Below are positions 8,667 through 16,981 of a DNA stretch of 64,000 nt, in pieces. Origin of the DNA: JAVBLW01 sp031553215 (GTDB lineage: Bacteria > Bacillota_I > Bacilli_A > Acholeplasmatales > Anaeroplasmataceae); the NCBI GenBank assembly GCA_031553215.1, contig JAVBLW010000020.1, forward strand, positions 1-64,000, in the 5' to 3' direction. The position numbers and the translations under genes were made by a program. Within the stretch, counting starts at the first letter, position 1. The number at the start of each line of letters is the position of its first letter. The notes under the pieces are model-generated. The model had not been told where the DNA came from. It saw only the letters and a list, made by a program, of their open reading frames with translations, and searched no databases.

Positions 8667-9818
8667 ATGAAAATTAATTGTTTAAATCCAATTTCTAAAT
8701 TCGGTTTAGAATTATTAACTGATAAATATGAAATGGTTGAAAATTATAATGATAGTGATGCGATTTTAGTAAGAAGTGCTGAAATGAAAGATTTAGAACT
8801 TGCTAAAAACGTATTAACTATTGCTAGAGCAGGAGCAGGAGTGAATAACATTCCTCTTGATGCTTGTGCAAATAAAGGTATTGTAGTATTTAATACTCCA
8901 GGAGCAAATGCAAATGGAGTTAAAGAATTAGTAATAGCTGGTATGTTACTTGCAAGCCGTGATATCGTTGGTGGTGTTAACTGGTGTACTGCGAATAAAG
9001 AAGATAAAGACATAGCTAAAAACGCTGAAAAGGCAAAAAAAGCTTTTGGTGGAACTGAAATTTTAGGTAAAAAACTTGGGGTTATCGGTTTAGGAGCTAT
9101 TGGAGTTTTAGTTGCAAATGCGGCTGCTGCTTTAGGTATGGAAGTTTATGGATGTGATCCATATCTATCTGTTGAACACGCTCTTAACTTAAGTAGAAAT
9201 GTTAAAAGAGTAAAAACTAATGAAGAGATTTATAAAAACTGTGATTTCATTACTGTACATGTACCTTTAATGGATTCTACAAAGAAAATGATTAATAAAG
9301 AAGCTTTTGATATGATGAAACCAACTGCAGTTTTATTGAACTTTGCTCGTGATTTATTAGTTGATGAAGTTGCATTATTAGAAGCTTTAGCGAATAAAAC
9401 AGTAGCTAAGTATGTAACTGATTTCCCTAATGAAACAGTTGCTGGAAAAGATAGAGTATTAGTTATTCCTCATTTAGGTGCTTCTACTGAAGAATCTGAA
9501 GATAACTGTGCAAAAATGGCTGTAATTCAAGTTATGGATTATTTAGAAAATGGTAATATTACTAATTCAGTAAACTATCCTGCGGTTGATGCTGGTGTAT
9601 CTCAAACAGGTTTCCGTATTACTGTTGCTCATAAAAATATTCCAAATATGATTAATCAATTTACTGCTGCCCTAGGTAATAGCAATATCCAAAACATGGT
9701 TAGCAAGAGCCGTGGTGAATATGCATATACAGTATTAGATGTTGAAAAGGCTGATGATTCTGTAGTTGCTAAATTAGAAGCAATCGAAAACGTATTTAAA
9801 GCACGTTTAATTAAGTAG
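8667..9818 (+). CDS. serA: D-3-phosphoglycerate dehydrogenase
   Basis: An NAD-dependent 2-hydroxyacid dehydrogenase that starts serine synthesis. The Rossmann motif GVIGLGAIGVLVANAAAALG is at about 142-161, the substrate Arg is in NFARD and the catalytic His in IPHLGAS. Residues about 313-383 form a short ACT-type domain, which in this family can bind serine for feedback control. At 383 residues it is the short form. The start follows AGGTGAAAG. A SerB phosphatase is not encoded next to it. Confidence 0.92.
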   Translation: MKINCLNPISKFGLELLTDKYEMVENYNDSDAILVRSAEMKDLELAKNVLTIARAGAGVNNIPLDACANKGIVVFNTPGANANGVKELVIAGMLLASRDIVGGVNWCTANKEDKDIAKNAEKAKKAFGGTEILGKKLGVIGLGAIGVLVANAAAALGMEVYGCDPYLSVEHALNLSRNVKRVKTNEEIYKNCDFITVHVPLMDSTKKMINKEAFDMMKPTAVLLNFARDLLVDEVALLEALANKTVAKYVTDFPNETVAGKDRVLVIPHLGASTEESEDNCAKMAVIQVMDYLENGNITNSVNYPAVDAGVSQTGFRITVAHKNIPNMINQFTAALGNSNIQNMVSKSRGEYAYTVLDVEKADDSVVAKLEAIENVFKARLIK

Positions 9819-9829
9819 TAGGTGAAAAT

Positions 9830-10594
9830 ATGAAGTTAGGAATGCCAGTATTATTTGAATATGATAATGTAGAAGATAACTTAATTTTAGCTCAAGAACT
9901 TGGACTAGATTTTGTTGAATGGAATCTTAACTTTTCTTATTGTCGTGATGTTTTAGAGGATCAAAAAAAGTTTGAAGAACTTACAAAAAAATATAACCAA
10001 GAAATAACTCTACATTTTTATGATGAAGCTGATTTTGGTATATATGAAGAAGTTGCTCAAGCTTACTATACCTTGTTAGAAAAGTATTTAAAACTAGGAA
10101 ACAAAAAGATAAGAACCTTAAATATTCATTTAATAGAGGGTCCAGTAGTAACTATTTCTGGAGTTAAAAACTATATCTATGAAAAAGAATTTGATACTTA
10201 TATAAAGAGATTTGATTCTTTCTTAAAAAAAGTAGAAAAGTTATGTAATCAATATGATTGTATATTAGTTATTGAAAATAGTAAGACTGTTCCTTATATG
10301 ACAAGAACATATGATTATTTAAATAAAGCAAACTATAAATTTAATTTTGATATTGGACATGATGAATGTAATGGAAATATTTTATTAAATTATTCTAAAA
10401 ACAACGAAATGCCATTTAAAGAATTTCATATCCATGATTCTGACGGGAAGAGAGATCATCTTAATTTAGGTGATGGAAATATTGATATTAAATATTTTAA
10501 AGAACTAGCAATTAAGAATGATTCTTATGTTGTTTTAGAGGTAAAATCAAGTTCTGATCTTAGAAGTTCAGTCAAAACATTTAAAGCATTATAA
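9830..10594 (+). CDS. xylose isomerase-like TIM-barrel protein
   Basis: A 254-residue single-domain barrel of the AP-endonuclease-2/xylose-isomerase superfamily. Candidate metal ligands lie at strand ends: His in LHFYDE, NIHL, Glu in VIEN, Asp/His in DIGHD, the double His of FHIHDSDGKRDH and a final Glu in LEVKSS. Members include isomerases, epimerases and endonuclease IV; it is shorter than Nfo and lacks its DNA-binding signatures, so a sugar or sugar-acid substrate is more likely. It follows serA by 11 nt (TAGGTGAAAATATG), and the serine operon ends after it. Confidence 0.7.
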   Translation: MKLGMPVLFEYDNVEDNLILAQELGLDFVEWNLNFSYCRDVLEDQKKFEELTKKYNQEITLHFYDEADFGIYEEVAQAYYTLLEKYLKLGNKKIRTLNIHLIEGPVVTISGVKNYIYEKEFDTYIKRFDSFLKKVEKLCNQYDCILVIENSKTVPYMTRTYDYLNKANYKFNFDIGHDECNGNILLNYSKNNEMPFKEFHIHDSDGKRDHLNLGDGNIDIKYFKELAIKNDSYVVLEVKSSSDLRSSVKTFKAL

Positions 10595-10600
10595 AAAAAC

Positions 10601-10630
10601 AAAGCATATTTTAATAATATGCTTTTTTTC
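10601..10630 (+). terminator. intrinsic terminator of the serC-serA operon
   Basis: A perfect 10-bp stem AAAGCATATT/AATATGCTTT with a 5-nt loop, followed by T residues. Confidence 0.9.
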
Positions 10631-10640
10631 TTTGAAAATA

Positions 10641-10649
10641 TGTTATAAT
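10641..10649 (+). promoter_or_regulatory. extended -10 promoter of rluB
   Basis: TGTTATAAT (TGn plus TATAAT). No good -35 box lies at the right distance, consistent with an extended -10 promoter. Confidence 0.55.
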
Positions 10650-10676
10650 TAGATAGATTTAGATGTAGGTGATAAA

Positions 10677-11405
10677 ATGGAAAATCAATTAGAACGTTTA
10701 CAAAAAGTTATGGCACAAAGTGGAATAGCATCAAGAAGAAAATGTGAAGAATTAATCACTTCTGGTCGTGTAAAAGTAAATGGAGAAGTAGTGAGAGAAT
10801 TAGGAACAAAGGTATCTAAAAAAGATGATATAAAAGTTGATGACAAGCCAATAACTGTAGAAGAAAAAGTTTATTTTGTTTTATATAAACCTACTGGATA
10901 TATAACAACATTAAATGATGAACATGATCGTCGTACGATAATGGATTTATTTGATGAGACTGACAAGAAGAATAGAATTTTCCCAATTGGTAGATTAGAT
11001 TATGACACATCGGGTGTACTTTTAGTGACAAATGATGGAGAATTATCAAATAAGCTTACTAACTCTGCAAATGATATTGAAAAGATTTATTTAGCGAGAG
11101 TTACTGGAATTATGACTATTGGTAATGTTATGAAACTTCAAAAAGGTGTAGTTATCGATGGAGTAAAAACTAAGAGAGCGAACGTAGAAGTAGTAAGTGT
11201 TGATAAAGCTAATGAATCAACTTTGGTTAGAATTGGTATAACAGAAGGAAAGAATAGGCAAGTTAGAAAAATGTTTGAAACTATTGGATTCCCTGTGAAA
11301 AAACTGAAAAGAGAAAGCTTTGCTGGAATTAATTTAGAGGGACTTACTGAAGGTACATATCGCCCTTTGAAGATACATGAAGTGAAAAAATTATATAGTT
11401 TATAA
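10677..11405 (+). CDS. rluB: RsuA/RluB-family rRNA pseudouridine synthase
   Basis: An N-terminal S4 RNA-binding domain (residues 4-50, with SGIASRRKCEELI and the strand GRVKVNG) is followed by the catalytic domain with GRLDYDTSGVLL, whose Asp is the nucleophile that isomerises uridine in rRNA. Near the end is the family's EGKNRQVRKMFE. Length of 242 residues and organisation match B. subtilis RluB (large-subunit rRNA); RsuA-like specificity cannot be excluded. Shine-Dalgarno AGGTGAT. Monocistronic and convergent with bioY. Confidence 0.88.
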   Translation: MENQLERLQKVMAQSGIASRRKCEELITSGRVKVNGEVVRELGTKVSKKDDIKVDDKPITVEEKVYFVLYKPTGYITTLNDEHDRRTIMDLFDETDKKNRIFPIGRLDYDTSGVLLVTNDGELSNKLTNSANDIEKIYLARVTGIMTIGNVMKLQKGVVIDGVKTKRANVEVVSVDKANESTLVRIGITEGKNRQVRKMFETIGFPVKKLKRESFAGINLEGLTEGTYRPLKIHEVKKLYSL

Positions 11406-11429
11406 AAAAAGAATCCTCGGATTCTTTTT
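11406..11429. terminator. bidirectional terminator between rluB and bioY
   Basis: AAAAAGAATC-CTCG-GATTCTTTTT can end transcription on both strands. bioY's stop codon directly abuts it. Confidence 0.85.
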
Positions 11430-11970
11430 ATTTTATATCTATATTTATTATTGGTTGTATTCTAAAGGCTATTATTTTTGCTATGATAATAGAAAGTATA
11501 TCCTTTAAAATAAATGGCAAGAATCCTATTTTAAGAATAGATATGAAGTCTTTATTTAGTTTTAAATAATAATTTAGAATGATTGTCATATAAGTAAGCC
11601 CAATTATGTAAAAAATTGTAATGCCTATGAATATTAAAAGATAAGCGATCCATAATTTGGTTTCTTTTTTTATCATTCCAATTGGGAATGAAATAACTAG
11701 AAATCCTATTATAAAACCAAATGAAGGTTGATAAATATAATTTAATCCACCACCATTAGAAAAAATCGGAAGTCCAATTAAACCTAATATAATATAAGAT
11801 AAAAATATAAAACATGATTTTTTTATTCCAAATAATAAAGGAATAAGGAAGACAATTAATGTTTGTAAGGTTAATGGAATGAAAGAAATAGGGAAAACTA
11901 TCTTTGAACTTATTATTAATAATGTTAAAACCATTGCCATTAACGAAACATCGTATACATTTTTCTTCAT
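11428..11970 (-). CDS. bioY: biotin transporter BioY (ECF substrate-binding subunit)
   Basis: A 180-residue protein of about six membrane helices with the BioY features FIPLTLQT in the first part and GLPIFSNGGG...YQPSFGFIIGF in the middle, which correspond to the conserved biotin-binding loops. It is the S component that captures biotin for an energy-coupling-factor transporter; the ATPase/EcfT module is not in this window. Shine-Dalgarno GAGGTGG precedes the ATG. It diverges from the fatty-acid operon, whose AccB needs biotin. A palindrome shared with that operon covers its promoter region. Confidence 0.9.
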   Translation of the reverse strand: MKKNVYDVSLMAMVLTLLIISSKIVFPISFIPLTLQTLIVFLIPLLFGIKKSCFIFLSYIILGLIGLPIFSNGGGLNYIYQPSFGFIIGFLVISFPIGMIKKETKLWIAYLLIFIGITIFYIIGLTYMTIILNYYLKLNKDFISILKIGFLPFILKDILSIIIAKIIAFRIQPIINIDIK

Positions 11971-11982
11971 AATTCCACCTCG

Positions 11983-12008
11983 AATATGTAAAGAGTCTTT
12001 TACATATT
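11983..12008. promoter_or_regulatory. palindromic operator upstream of bioY
   Basis: AATATGTAAA and TTTACATATT form a perfect dyad with a 6-bp spacer. The core ATGTAAA-N6-TTTACAT is repeated at the acpP promoter. A minus-strand -10-like TAATAT overlaps its upstream end, so binding here would block bioY transcription. Confidence 0.65.
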
Positions 12009-12070
12009 ACACTATTTTTTTAATAAAATAAAGAAAAAAAGCCACTGAAAGCGTTTTTTTAATAAAAAGG

Positions 12071-12083
12071 TTTGATATTCAAA
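12071..12083. promoter_or_regulatory. FabT-like palindrome upstream of the fab operon
   Basis: TTTGATATTCAAA is a palindrome close to the FabT box of lactic acid bacteria (core TTTGATnnTCAAA-type). It lies 8 bp upstream of the acpP -35 box. FabT is a MarR-type repressor of fatty-acid synthesis; no fabT gene is in this window. Confidence 0.45.
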
Positions 12084-12090
12084 AAAAACA

Positions 12091-12119
12091 TTGACAAACC
12101 CATAAAAAAACGATAAAAT
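12091..12119 (+). promoter_or_regulatory. promoter of the fatty-acid operon
   Basis: TTGACA (12091-12096), 17 bp, TAAAAT (12114-12119). The expected transcription start is near 12126, inside the downstream palindrome. Confidence 0.8.
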
Positions 12120-12137
12120 GTAAACTGTGTTTTACAT
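12118..12137. promoter_or_regulatory. palindromic operator overlapping the fab-operon start site
   Basis: ATGTAAA-N6-TTTACAT, identical in both arms and spacing to the bioY site at 11986-12005. It begins in the -10 box and covers the expected start of transcription, which is a typical repressor position. Confidence 0.65.
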
Positions 12138-12154
12138 GTTAAGGAGGAAGAGGA

Positions 12155-12382
12155 ATGATTAAGAAAATAACTGACATTTTAGTTGAGACAACAAATGTTG
12201 ATCCTGCTAAAGTATCACCAGAATCAAAACTAAAAGATGATTTAGGAATTGATTCATTAGATTCAGTAGAATTAGTATTAGAATTAGAAACGCAATTTGA
12301 TGTTCGTATTGAAGACGAAGAATTAGCGGCTTTAGTTACTGTTGGGGATATTATTGAATTAATACAAACAAAAACTAACTAA
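12155..12382 (+). CDS. acpP: acyl carrier protein
   Basis: A 75-residue acidic four-helix carrier with the phosphopantetheine attachment site Ser34 in GIDSLDSVEL. It holds the growing acyl chain for every enzyme encoded downstream. A strong AAGGAGG precedes the ATG. As the first gene of the operon it is separated from accB by a hairpin overlapping its stop codon, which would allow extra ACP to be made relative to the enzymes. Confidence 0.97.
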   Translation: MIKKITDILVETTNVDPAKVSPESKLKDDLGIDSLDSVELVLELETQFDVRIEDEELAALVTVGDIIELIQTKTN

Positions 12383-12404
12383 GAGTAGAAATGCTCTTAG
12401 TTTT
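12379..12404 (+). terminator. partial terminator/attenuator between acpP and accB
   Basis: A perfect 7-bp stem CTAAGAG/CTCTTAG starts within the acpP stop codon and is followed by only four T residues. Read-through is required because accB has no visible promoter of its own. Confidence 0.6.
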
Positions 12405-12421
12405 ACTAAATGGAGACATAT

Positions 12422-12847
12422 ATGATAGATAAAATAGAAAAAATAATTAAAATGTTTGAAAATGCTAGTATTTCGAAGCTAGAACTTGAAGTTGATAATA
12501 TAAAGTTAAAACTTGAAAAAGATGAAAAAAGCAAAGATTCTAAGCATGCAAACATTGTTGGTATAGATAAAAATATAAATGAAGTAAAAATTGATAACGT
12601 AGAAGCTGATAATAATAAATATGTTACAGCTCCAGTTGTTGGGACTTTTTACAGTCAAAGAAGTGAAAAATCACCTAAATTTATTGAAGTTGGAAGCAAA
12701 GTCAAAAAAGGTGATGTTTTATGTATTATAGAAGCAATGAAAGTTATGAATGAAGTTTTAGCCAGTGAAGATGGAACTGTTTTAGAAATATTAGTAAAAA
12801 ATGAAGAATTAGTTCAATTCGGGCAAAAGTTAATTGTTCTTGGGTGA
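12422..12847 (+). CDS. accB: biotin carboxyl carrier protein of acetyl-CoA carboxylase
   Basis: The C-terminal lipoyl/biotinyl domain carries EAMKVMNE with biotinyl Lys107. An N-terminal helical part and a charged linker precede it, giving 141 residues, typical of AccB. It shuttles carboxybiotin between AccC and the AccA/AccD transferase. The start chosen is ATG 12422, 6 nt after GGAG; the ATG at 12410 overlaps that ribosome-binding site. The downstream accC ribosome-binding site overlaps this stop. Confidence 0.95.
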   Translation: MIDKIEKIIKMFENASISKLELEVDNIKLKLEKDEKSKDSKHANIVGIDKNINEVKIDNVEADNNKYVTAPVVGTFYSQRSEKSPKFIEVGSKVKKGDVLCIIEAMKVMNEVLASEDGTVLEILVKNEELVQFGQKLIVLG

Positions 12848-12852
12848 TTATA

Positions 12853-14229
12853 ATGATAAAGAAAATGCTTATTGCAAATCGTGGAGAAATTGCAGTTAGA
12901 ATTATTCGTGCATGTAAAGAAATGGGTATTAAGACAGTTGCAATATATTCGACTGCTGATGCTAGTAGCTTACATGTTGAGCTAGCTGATCAATCTGTCT
13001 GCGTTGGGGGTCCAAAGGCAAAAGATAGTTATTTGAATATGAGCAATATTTTAAGCGCTGCTTGTCTAACAGGATGTGATGCAATTCATCCTGGTTTTGG
13101 ATTTTTATCAGAAAATAGTAAATTTGCGAGATTGGTTAACAAGTGCGGATTAGTATTTGTTGGTCCGAATCCAGAGGCTATCGATATGATGGGAAATAAA
13201 AATGAAGCTAGAAAAATCATGATTGAAAATAAAGTTCCAGTTGTACCGGGAAGTAAAGGTATTATTGAGTCAGTTGCAGACGGATTAAAGGTATCAGAAG
13301 AGATTGGTTATCCTGTACTTATTAAAGCTTCTAATGGTGGTGGCGGAAAAGGTATGAGAGTTGCGACTAGTAAAGATAATTTTGAGGATGCATTTTATAC
13401 TGCTAAGGCTGAAGCTAAAGCAAACTTTGGGGATGATGAAGTTTATATAGAAAAATTACTTAATAATCCAAAACATATTGAAGTACAAATACTAGCAGAT
13501 AAATTTGGTAATGTGCTACATTTATTTGAAAGAGATTGTTCATTACAAAGAAGAAAACAAAAATTAATTGAAGAAGCGCCTTGTTTCTCATTAAGAAATG
13601 ATATAAAAGAACAAATGTATGCAGATGCAATTAAAGCTTGTAAGGCTGTAAAATATGATAGCGTTGGTACAATAGAATTTTTATATGATACAACTACTAA
13701 GAAATATTATTTTATAGAAATGAATACAAGAATTCAAGTTGAACATCCAATTACTGAAATGATTACTAATGTTGATATTGTAAAAAATCAAATTAGAGTT
13801 GCTGAAGGTTTGGAATTGAGTCTTAAACAAGAAGATATAAAGCAAAATGGGTATGCTATGGAATGCCGTATTAATGCTGAGGACATCGATAAAGATTTTG
13901 CTCCAAGTCCTGGGAAAATTACTTTTTTACATACACCTGGAGGAAAAGGAATTAGAATTGATGGTTCCGTATATACAAATTATGAAATTCCTCCATTTTA
14001 TGATTCTATGATTTTGAAGTTAATTGTTTTTGCACCTACTAGACTAGAATGCATTAGAAAGATGCGTGCTGCTTTAGAAGAACTTATAATTGAAGGGGTA
14101 AAGACTAATATTGAATATCATTATATGATATTACATAATCCGGTTTTCATATCTGGAAATTATAATATTGGATTTATTGAAAACTTCGCAAAGGAGATCC
14201 AAGATCGTGACAAATATATTTCAAAATAA
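12853..14229 (+). CDS. accC: biotin carboxylase subunit of acetyl-CoA carboxylase
   Basis: An ATP-grasp enzyme that carboxylates the biotin on AccB. Visible are the N-terminal LIANRGEIAVRIIRAC, the glycine-rich ATP loop KASNGGGGKGMR, ERDCSLQRRKQKLIEEAP and the metal/bicarbonate site EMNTRIQVEHPITE. Length of 458 residues is standard. I use ATG 12853 with GGGTGAT 5 nt upstream, not the in-frame GTG at 12844. Its last 23 nt overlap accD. Confidence 0.95.
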   Translation: MIKKMLIANRGEIAVRIIRACKEMGIKTVAIYSTADASSLHVELADQSVCVGGPKAKDSYLNMSNILSAACLTGCDAIHPGFGFLSENSKFARLVNKCGLVFVGPNPEAIDMMGNKNEARKIMIENKVPVVPGSKGIIESVADGLKVSEEIGYPVLIKASNGGGGKGMRVATSKDNFEDAFYTAKAEAKANFGDDEVYIEKLLNNPKHIEVQILADKFGNVLHLFERDCSLQRRKQKLIEEAPCFSLRNDIKEQMYADAIKACKAVKYDSVGTIEFLYDTTTKKYYFIEMNTRIQVEHPITEMITNVDIVKNQIRVAEGLELSLKQEDIKQNGYAMECRINAEDIDKDFAPSPGKITFLHTPGGKGIRIDGSVYTNYEIPPFYDSMILKLIVFAPTRLECIRKMRAALEELIIEGVKTNIEYHYMILHNPVFISGNYNIGFIENFAKEIQDRDKYISK

Positions 14230-15079
14230 GAAAAATAAACTTAAAGACTATCAAAATGCCTTTAAGGAAATAAATCTTATAAAAGAAGATAATTATAGTA
14301 AGTCAATAGAAATACCTGATGATGTATTTTATTTATGTGATAAATGCGGAACTAATGTTTTGACAGAGGAATTAATAAATAATTTAAAAGTATGTCCTAA
14401 TTGTGGATTTCATCACAAAGTAAATTCTCTTGAGAGAATTGAACAATTTTGTGACGCATTTGAAGAAATTAATTCGACAATGCAAACAAAAAATTCAGAA
14501 GCCTTTGAAGGATATAAGCAAAAATTAGAAATTGCTAAGAATACATCTAATATTAATGAAGCGGTTTTAACAGGTATTGCACGAATATATGATATAAAGG
14601 TAGCCTTAGCGGTTATGGATTCTTTTTTTATGATGGGAAGTATGGGAAGTATCGTTGGGGAAAAGATTACTCAATTAATTGAAAAAGCTACAAGTGATAA
14701 CTTACCACTTATTATTTTTTCAACATCTGGTGGAGCTAGAATGCAAGAAGGTATTGTTTCCTTAATGCAAATGGTAAAAACAAGTGCTGCACTGGCAAGA
14801 TTTAAAGAAAAAGGACTTTATATAAGCATTTTAACTCATCCTACAACTGGAGGGGTAAGTGCAAGTTTTGCTTCATTAGGGGATATTACGATTGCTGAGC
14901 CAAAGAGTTTAATTGGTTTTGCCGGAAAAAGAGTAATTGAAAATACAATTAAAGAAACTTTACCAGATGAATTTCAAACATCTGAATTTCTATTAGCTAA
15001 AGGGTTCATTGATATGGTTGTAGAAAGGAAGAAGCTTAAGGATAGTGTTTATAAAATATTAAAGCTTCATAAATTTTAA
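14207..15079 (+). CDS. accD: acetyl-CoA carboxylase carboxyltransferase beta subunit
   Basis: AccD forms malonyl-CoA with AccA. The N-terminal zinc ribbon is intact (CDKC ... CPNC, residues about 41-63), followed by the crotonase-fold domain with IIFSTSGGARMQEG and HPTTGGVSASFA. I start it at GTG 14207, 9 nt after AAGGAGA, giving 290 residues, normal for the family; the longer open frame (TTG 14168) would bury that ribosome-binding site. The overlap with accC suggests coupled translation. Confidence 0.93.
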   Translation: MTNIFQNKKNKLKDYQNAFKEINLIKEDNYSKSIEIPDDVFYLCDKCGTNVLTEELINNLKVCPNCGFHHKVNSLERIEQFCDAFEEINSTMQTKNSEAFEGYKQKLEIAKNTSNINEAVLTGIARIYDIKVALAVMDSFFMMGSMGSIVGEKITQLIEKATSDNLPLIIFSTSGGARMQEGIVSLMQMVKTSAALARFKEKGLYISILTHPTTGGVSASFASLGDITIAEPKSLIGFAGKRVIENTIKETLPDEFQTSEFLLAKGFIDMVVERKKLKDSVYKILKLHKF

Positions 15080-15081
15080 AA

Positions 15082-16008
15082 ATGAGTATTCAAGAATGTG
15101 AAATATTAGTTCATGCGTTAGAAGAACAGTTAGCATTAATTGATTATAATGATTATGAACAATATAAGAAGATAAAACAAGAAATAGAAAACCTTCGTAA
15201 GGAAGCTTATAAAGATTTAACTCCATGGGATAGAGTTTGTATAGCGCGAAACGTTAAAAGACCAAAGGCAATGGATTATATAAACGAATTGTTTGAAGGT
15301 TTTATAGAATTACATGGTGATTACTATTTTTCAGATGATAGTTCAATAATTGCAGGTATTGCATCTTTTGAGGATGAACCAGTTACAGTGTTGGCTCAAG
15401 CAAAGGGTAAGACTGTAGAAGAAAATATAAAAAGAAATTTTGGTTCAACTAATCCTGAAGGTTTTAGAAAGACTTTAAGATTAGCTAAACAAGCGGAAAA
15501 ATTTAATCGTCCAATTATTACAATTGTAGATACTGCAGGGGCTTTTCCTGGAAGAGGTGCTGAAGAGCGAGGACAATCTCGTGCAATAGCTGAGAATTTA
15601 CTAGCTTTTTCTAAATTAAGAGTACCTGTAATTGCAATTGTTATTGGTGAAGGTGGAAGCGGTGGAGCATTAGCTTTAAGCGTTGCCGATTCAATAATGA
15701 TGCTAGAAAATGCTGTTTATTCAATATTATCACCAGAAGGATTCTCTAGTATTTTGTTTAAAGATACAACTAGAGTAAAAGAAGCTGCTGATAAAATGAA
15801 ATTGACTGCTCAAGATTTATATGATAATAAAATAATTGATTATATAATTCAAGAACCTTTTGGTGGAGCGCAAAATGATTTTAAAATGGTTATTGAACAA
15901 ATAAAAAGTAATATTAGTTATGAATTATCAAGACTAATAAATTTAGAAAAAGAAGAACTAATGGAAAATAGATATAATAAATTTAGAAAAATAGGGACAG
16001 ACATATAA
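15082..16008 (+). CDS. accA: acetyl-CoA carboxylase carboxyltransferase alpha subunit
   Basis: Partner of AccD. Signature segments are LTPWDRVCIARNVKRP, FGSTNPEGFRKTLRLAKQAEKF, the oxyanion/CoA region VDTAGAFPGRGAEERGQ and IGEGGSGGALAL. 308 residues, full length. It starts 2 nt after accD with no clear Shine-Dalgarno, so translation probably depends on coupling. All four ACC subunits are therefore in one operon with equal order of use. Confidence 0.95.
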   Translation: MSIQECEILVHALEEQLALIDYNDYEQYKKIKQEIENLRKEAYKDLTPWDRVCIARNVKRPKAMDYINELFEGFIELHGDYYFSDDSSIIAGIASFEDEPVTVLAQAKGKTVEENIKRNFGSTNPEGFRKTLRLAKQAEKFNRPIITIVDTAGAFPGRGAEERGQSRAIAENLLAFSKLRVPVIAIVIGEGGSGGALALSVADSIMMLENAVYSILSPEGFSSILFKDTTRVKEAADKMKLTAQDLYDNKIIDYIIQEPFGGAQNDFKMVIEQIKSNISYELSRLINLEKEELMENRYNKFRKIGTDI

Positions 16009-16009
16009 A

Positions 16010-16972
16010 ATGAGCAAGTTAAAAATTTTAGGGTATGGACATTATGTGCCTGAAACAGTAATTACGAATGATGATTTTTCTCTTATTATGGATACTGATG
16101 ATGAATGGATATCTTCTAGAACTGGCATTAGGGAAAGAAGATTTGTAATAGATGAAAATACAAGTGATATTGCTTTTCAAGCTGCTGTAAATGCTATGAA
16201 GGATGCAAATGTTTCATCTGATGATATAGATTTAGTTATTGTTGCTACTATAACTCCAGATAACTTTACACCGAGCGTTGCATGCATGATTTTAGATAAA
16301 TTAGGAATAAAGAAAGCTATGGCTTTTGATATAAGTGCAGCATGTAGTGGTTATTTATATGCTATAAATACTGCCTGTGCAATACTAGAATCAAATAATT
16401 TAAGAAAAGCTATTGTTATCGGGGCAGAGACTTTAAGTAAAATAGTAGATTTTAATGACCGTTCAACTGCTATTTTATTTGGTGATGGAGCAGGAGCCGT
16501 TGTTATTGAAGCAAAAGATAATCCGGTAACATTTTATGCAAATGCGAAAACTGATGTAGAAAATATTTTATATGCAAATGCTTTAATTGGAGGTGGGTTG
16601 TTAAAAAATTCCACTTTTGATAATTATTTCCTTCATATGAATGGTAAAGAAGTATTTAAATTTGCAATTTCAGTTTTTGATGATGCAATTAATTATGTAT
16701 TGGAACAAAATAATATTACTATAGATGATGTTGATTTAATTATTCCACATCAAGCAAATATCAGAATAATTCAAAGTGCAGCAAAAAGAAAAGGTATTGA
16801 TATGGATAAGGTTTATATTAACTTAGACAAATACGGAAATACTTCAGCTGCAAGTGTTGCTATTGCATTAAGTGAAGCACATGAAAAACAAATTTTGAAA
16901 AAAGGACAAAAAATACTTTTGGTTGGATTTGGAGCAGGTTTAACTTGGTCTTCAATTTATCTAGAAGTATAG
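16010..16972 (+). CDS. fabH: beta-ketoacyl-ACP synthase III
   Basis: Condenses acetyl-CoA (or a branched primer) with malonyl-ACP to start fatty-acid synthesis. The catalytic triad is visible: Cys112 in SAACSGY, His247 in PHQANIR and Asn277 in GNTSAAS. 320 residues, thiolase fold, full length. It begins 1 nt after the accA stop. Confidence 0.95.
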   Translation: MSKLKILGYGHYVPETVITNDDFSLIMDTDDEWISSRTGIRERRFVIDENTSDIAFQAAVNAMKDANVSSDDIDLVIVATITPDNFTPSVACMILDKLGIKKAMAFDISAACSGYLYAINTACAILESNNLRKAIVIGAETLSKIVDFNDRSTAILFGDGAGAVVIEAKDNPVTFYANAKTDVENILYANALIGGGLLKNSTFDNYFLHMNGKEVFKFAISVFDDAINYVLEQNNITIDDVDLIIPHQANIRIIQSAAKRKGIDMDKVYINLDKYGNTSAASVAIALSEAHEKQILKKGQKILLVGFGAGLTWSSIYLEV

Positions 16973-16981
16973 GACAAAAAG

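Noticed and set aside
12041..12057. A-run / T-run pair around GCCACTGAAAGCG between bioY and acpP, resembling a terminator
   Set aside because: The GC part does not pair; only the A and T runs would, which is too weak.
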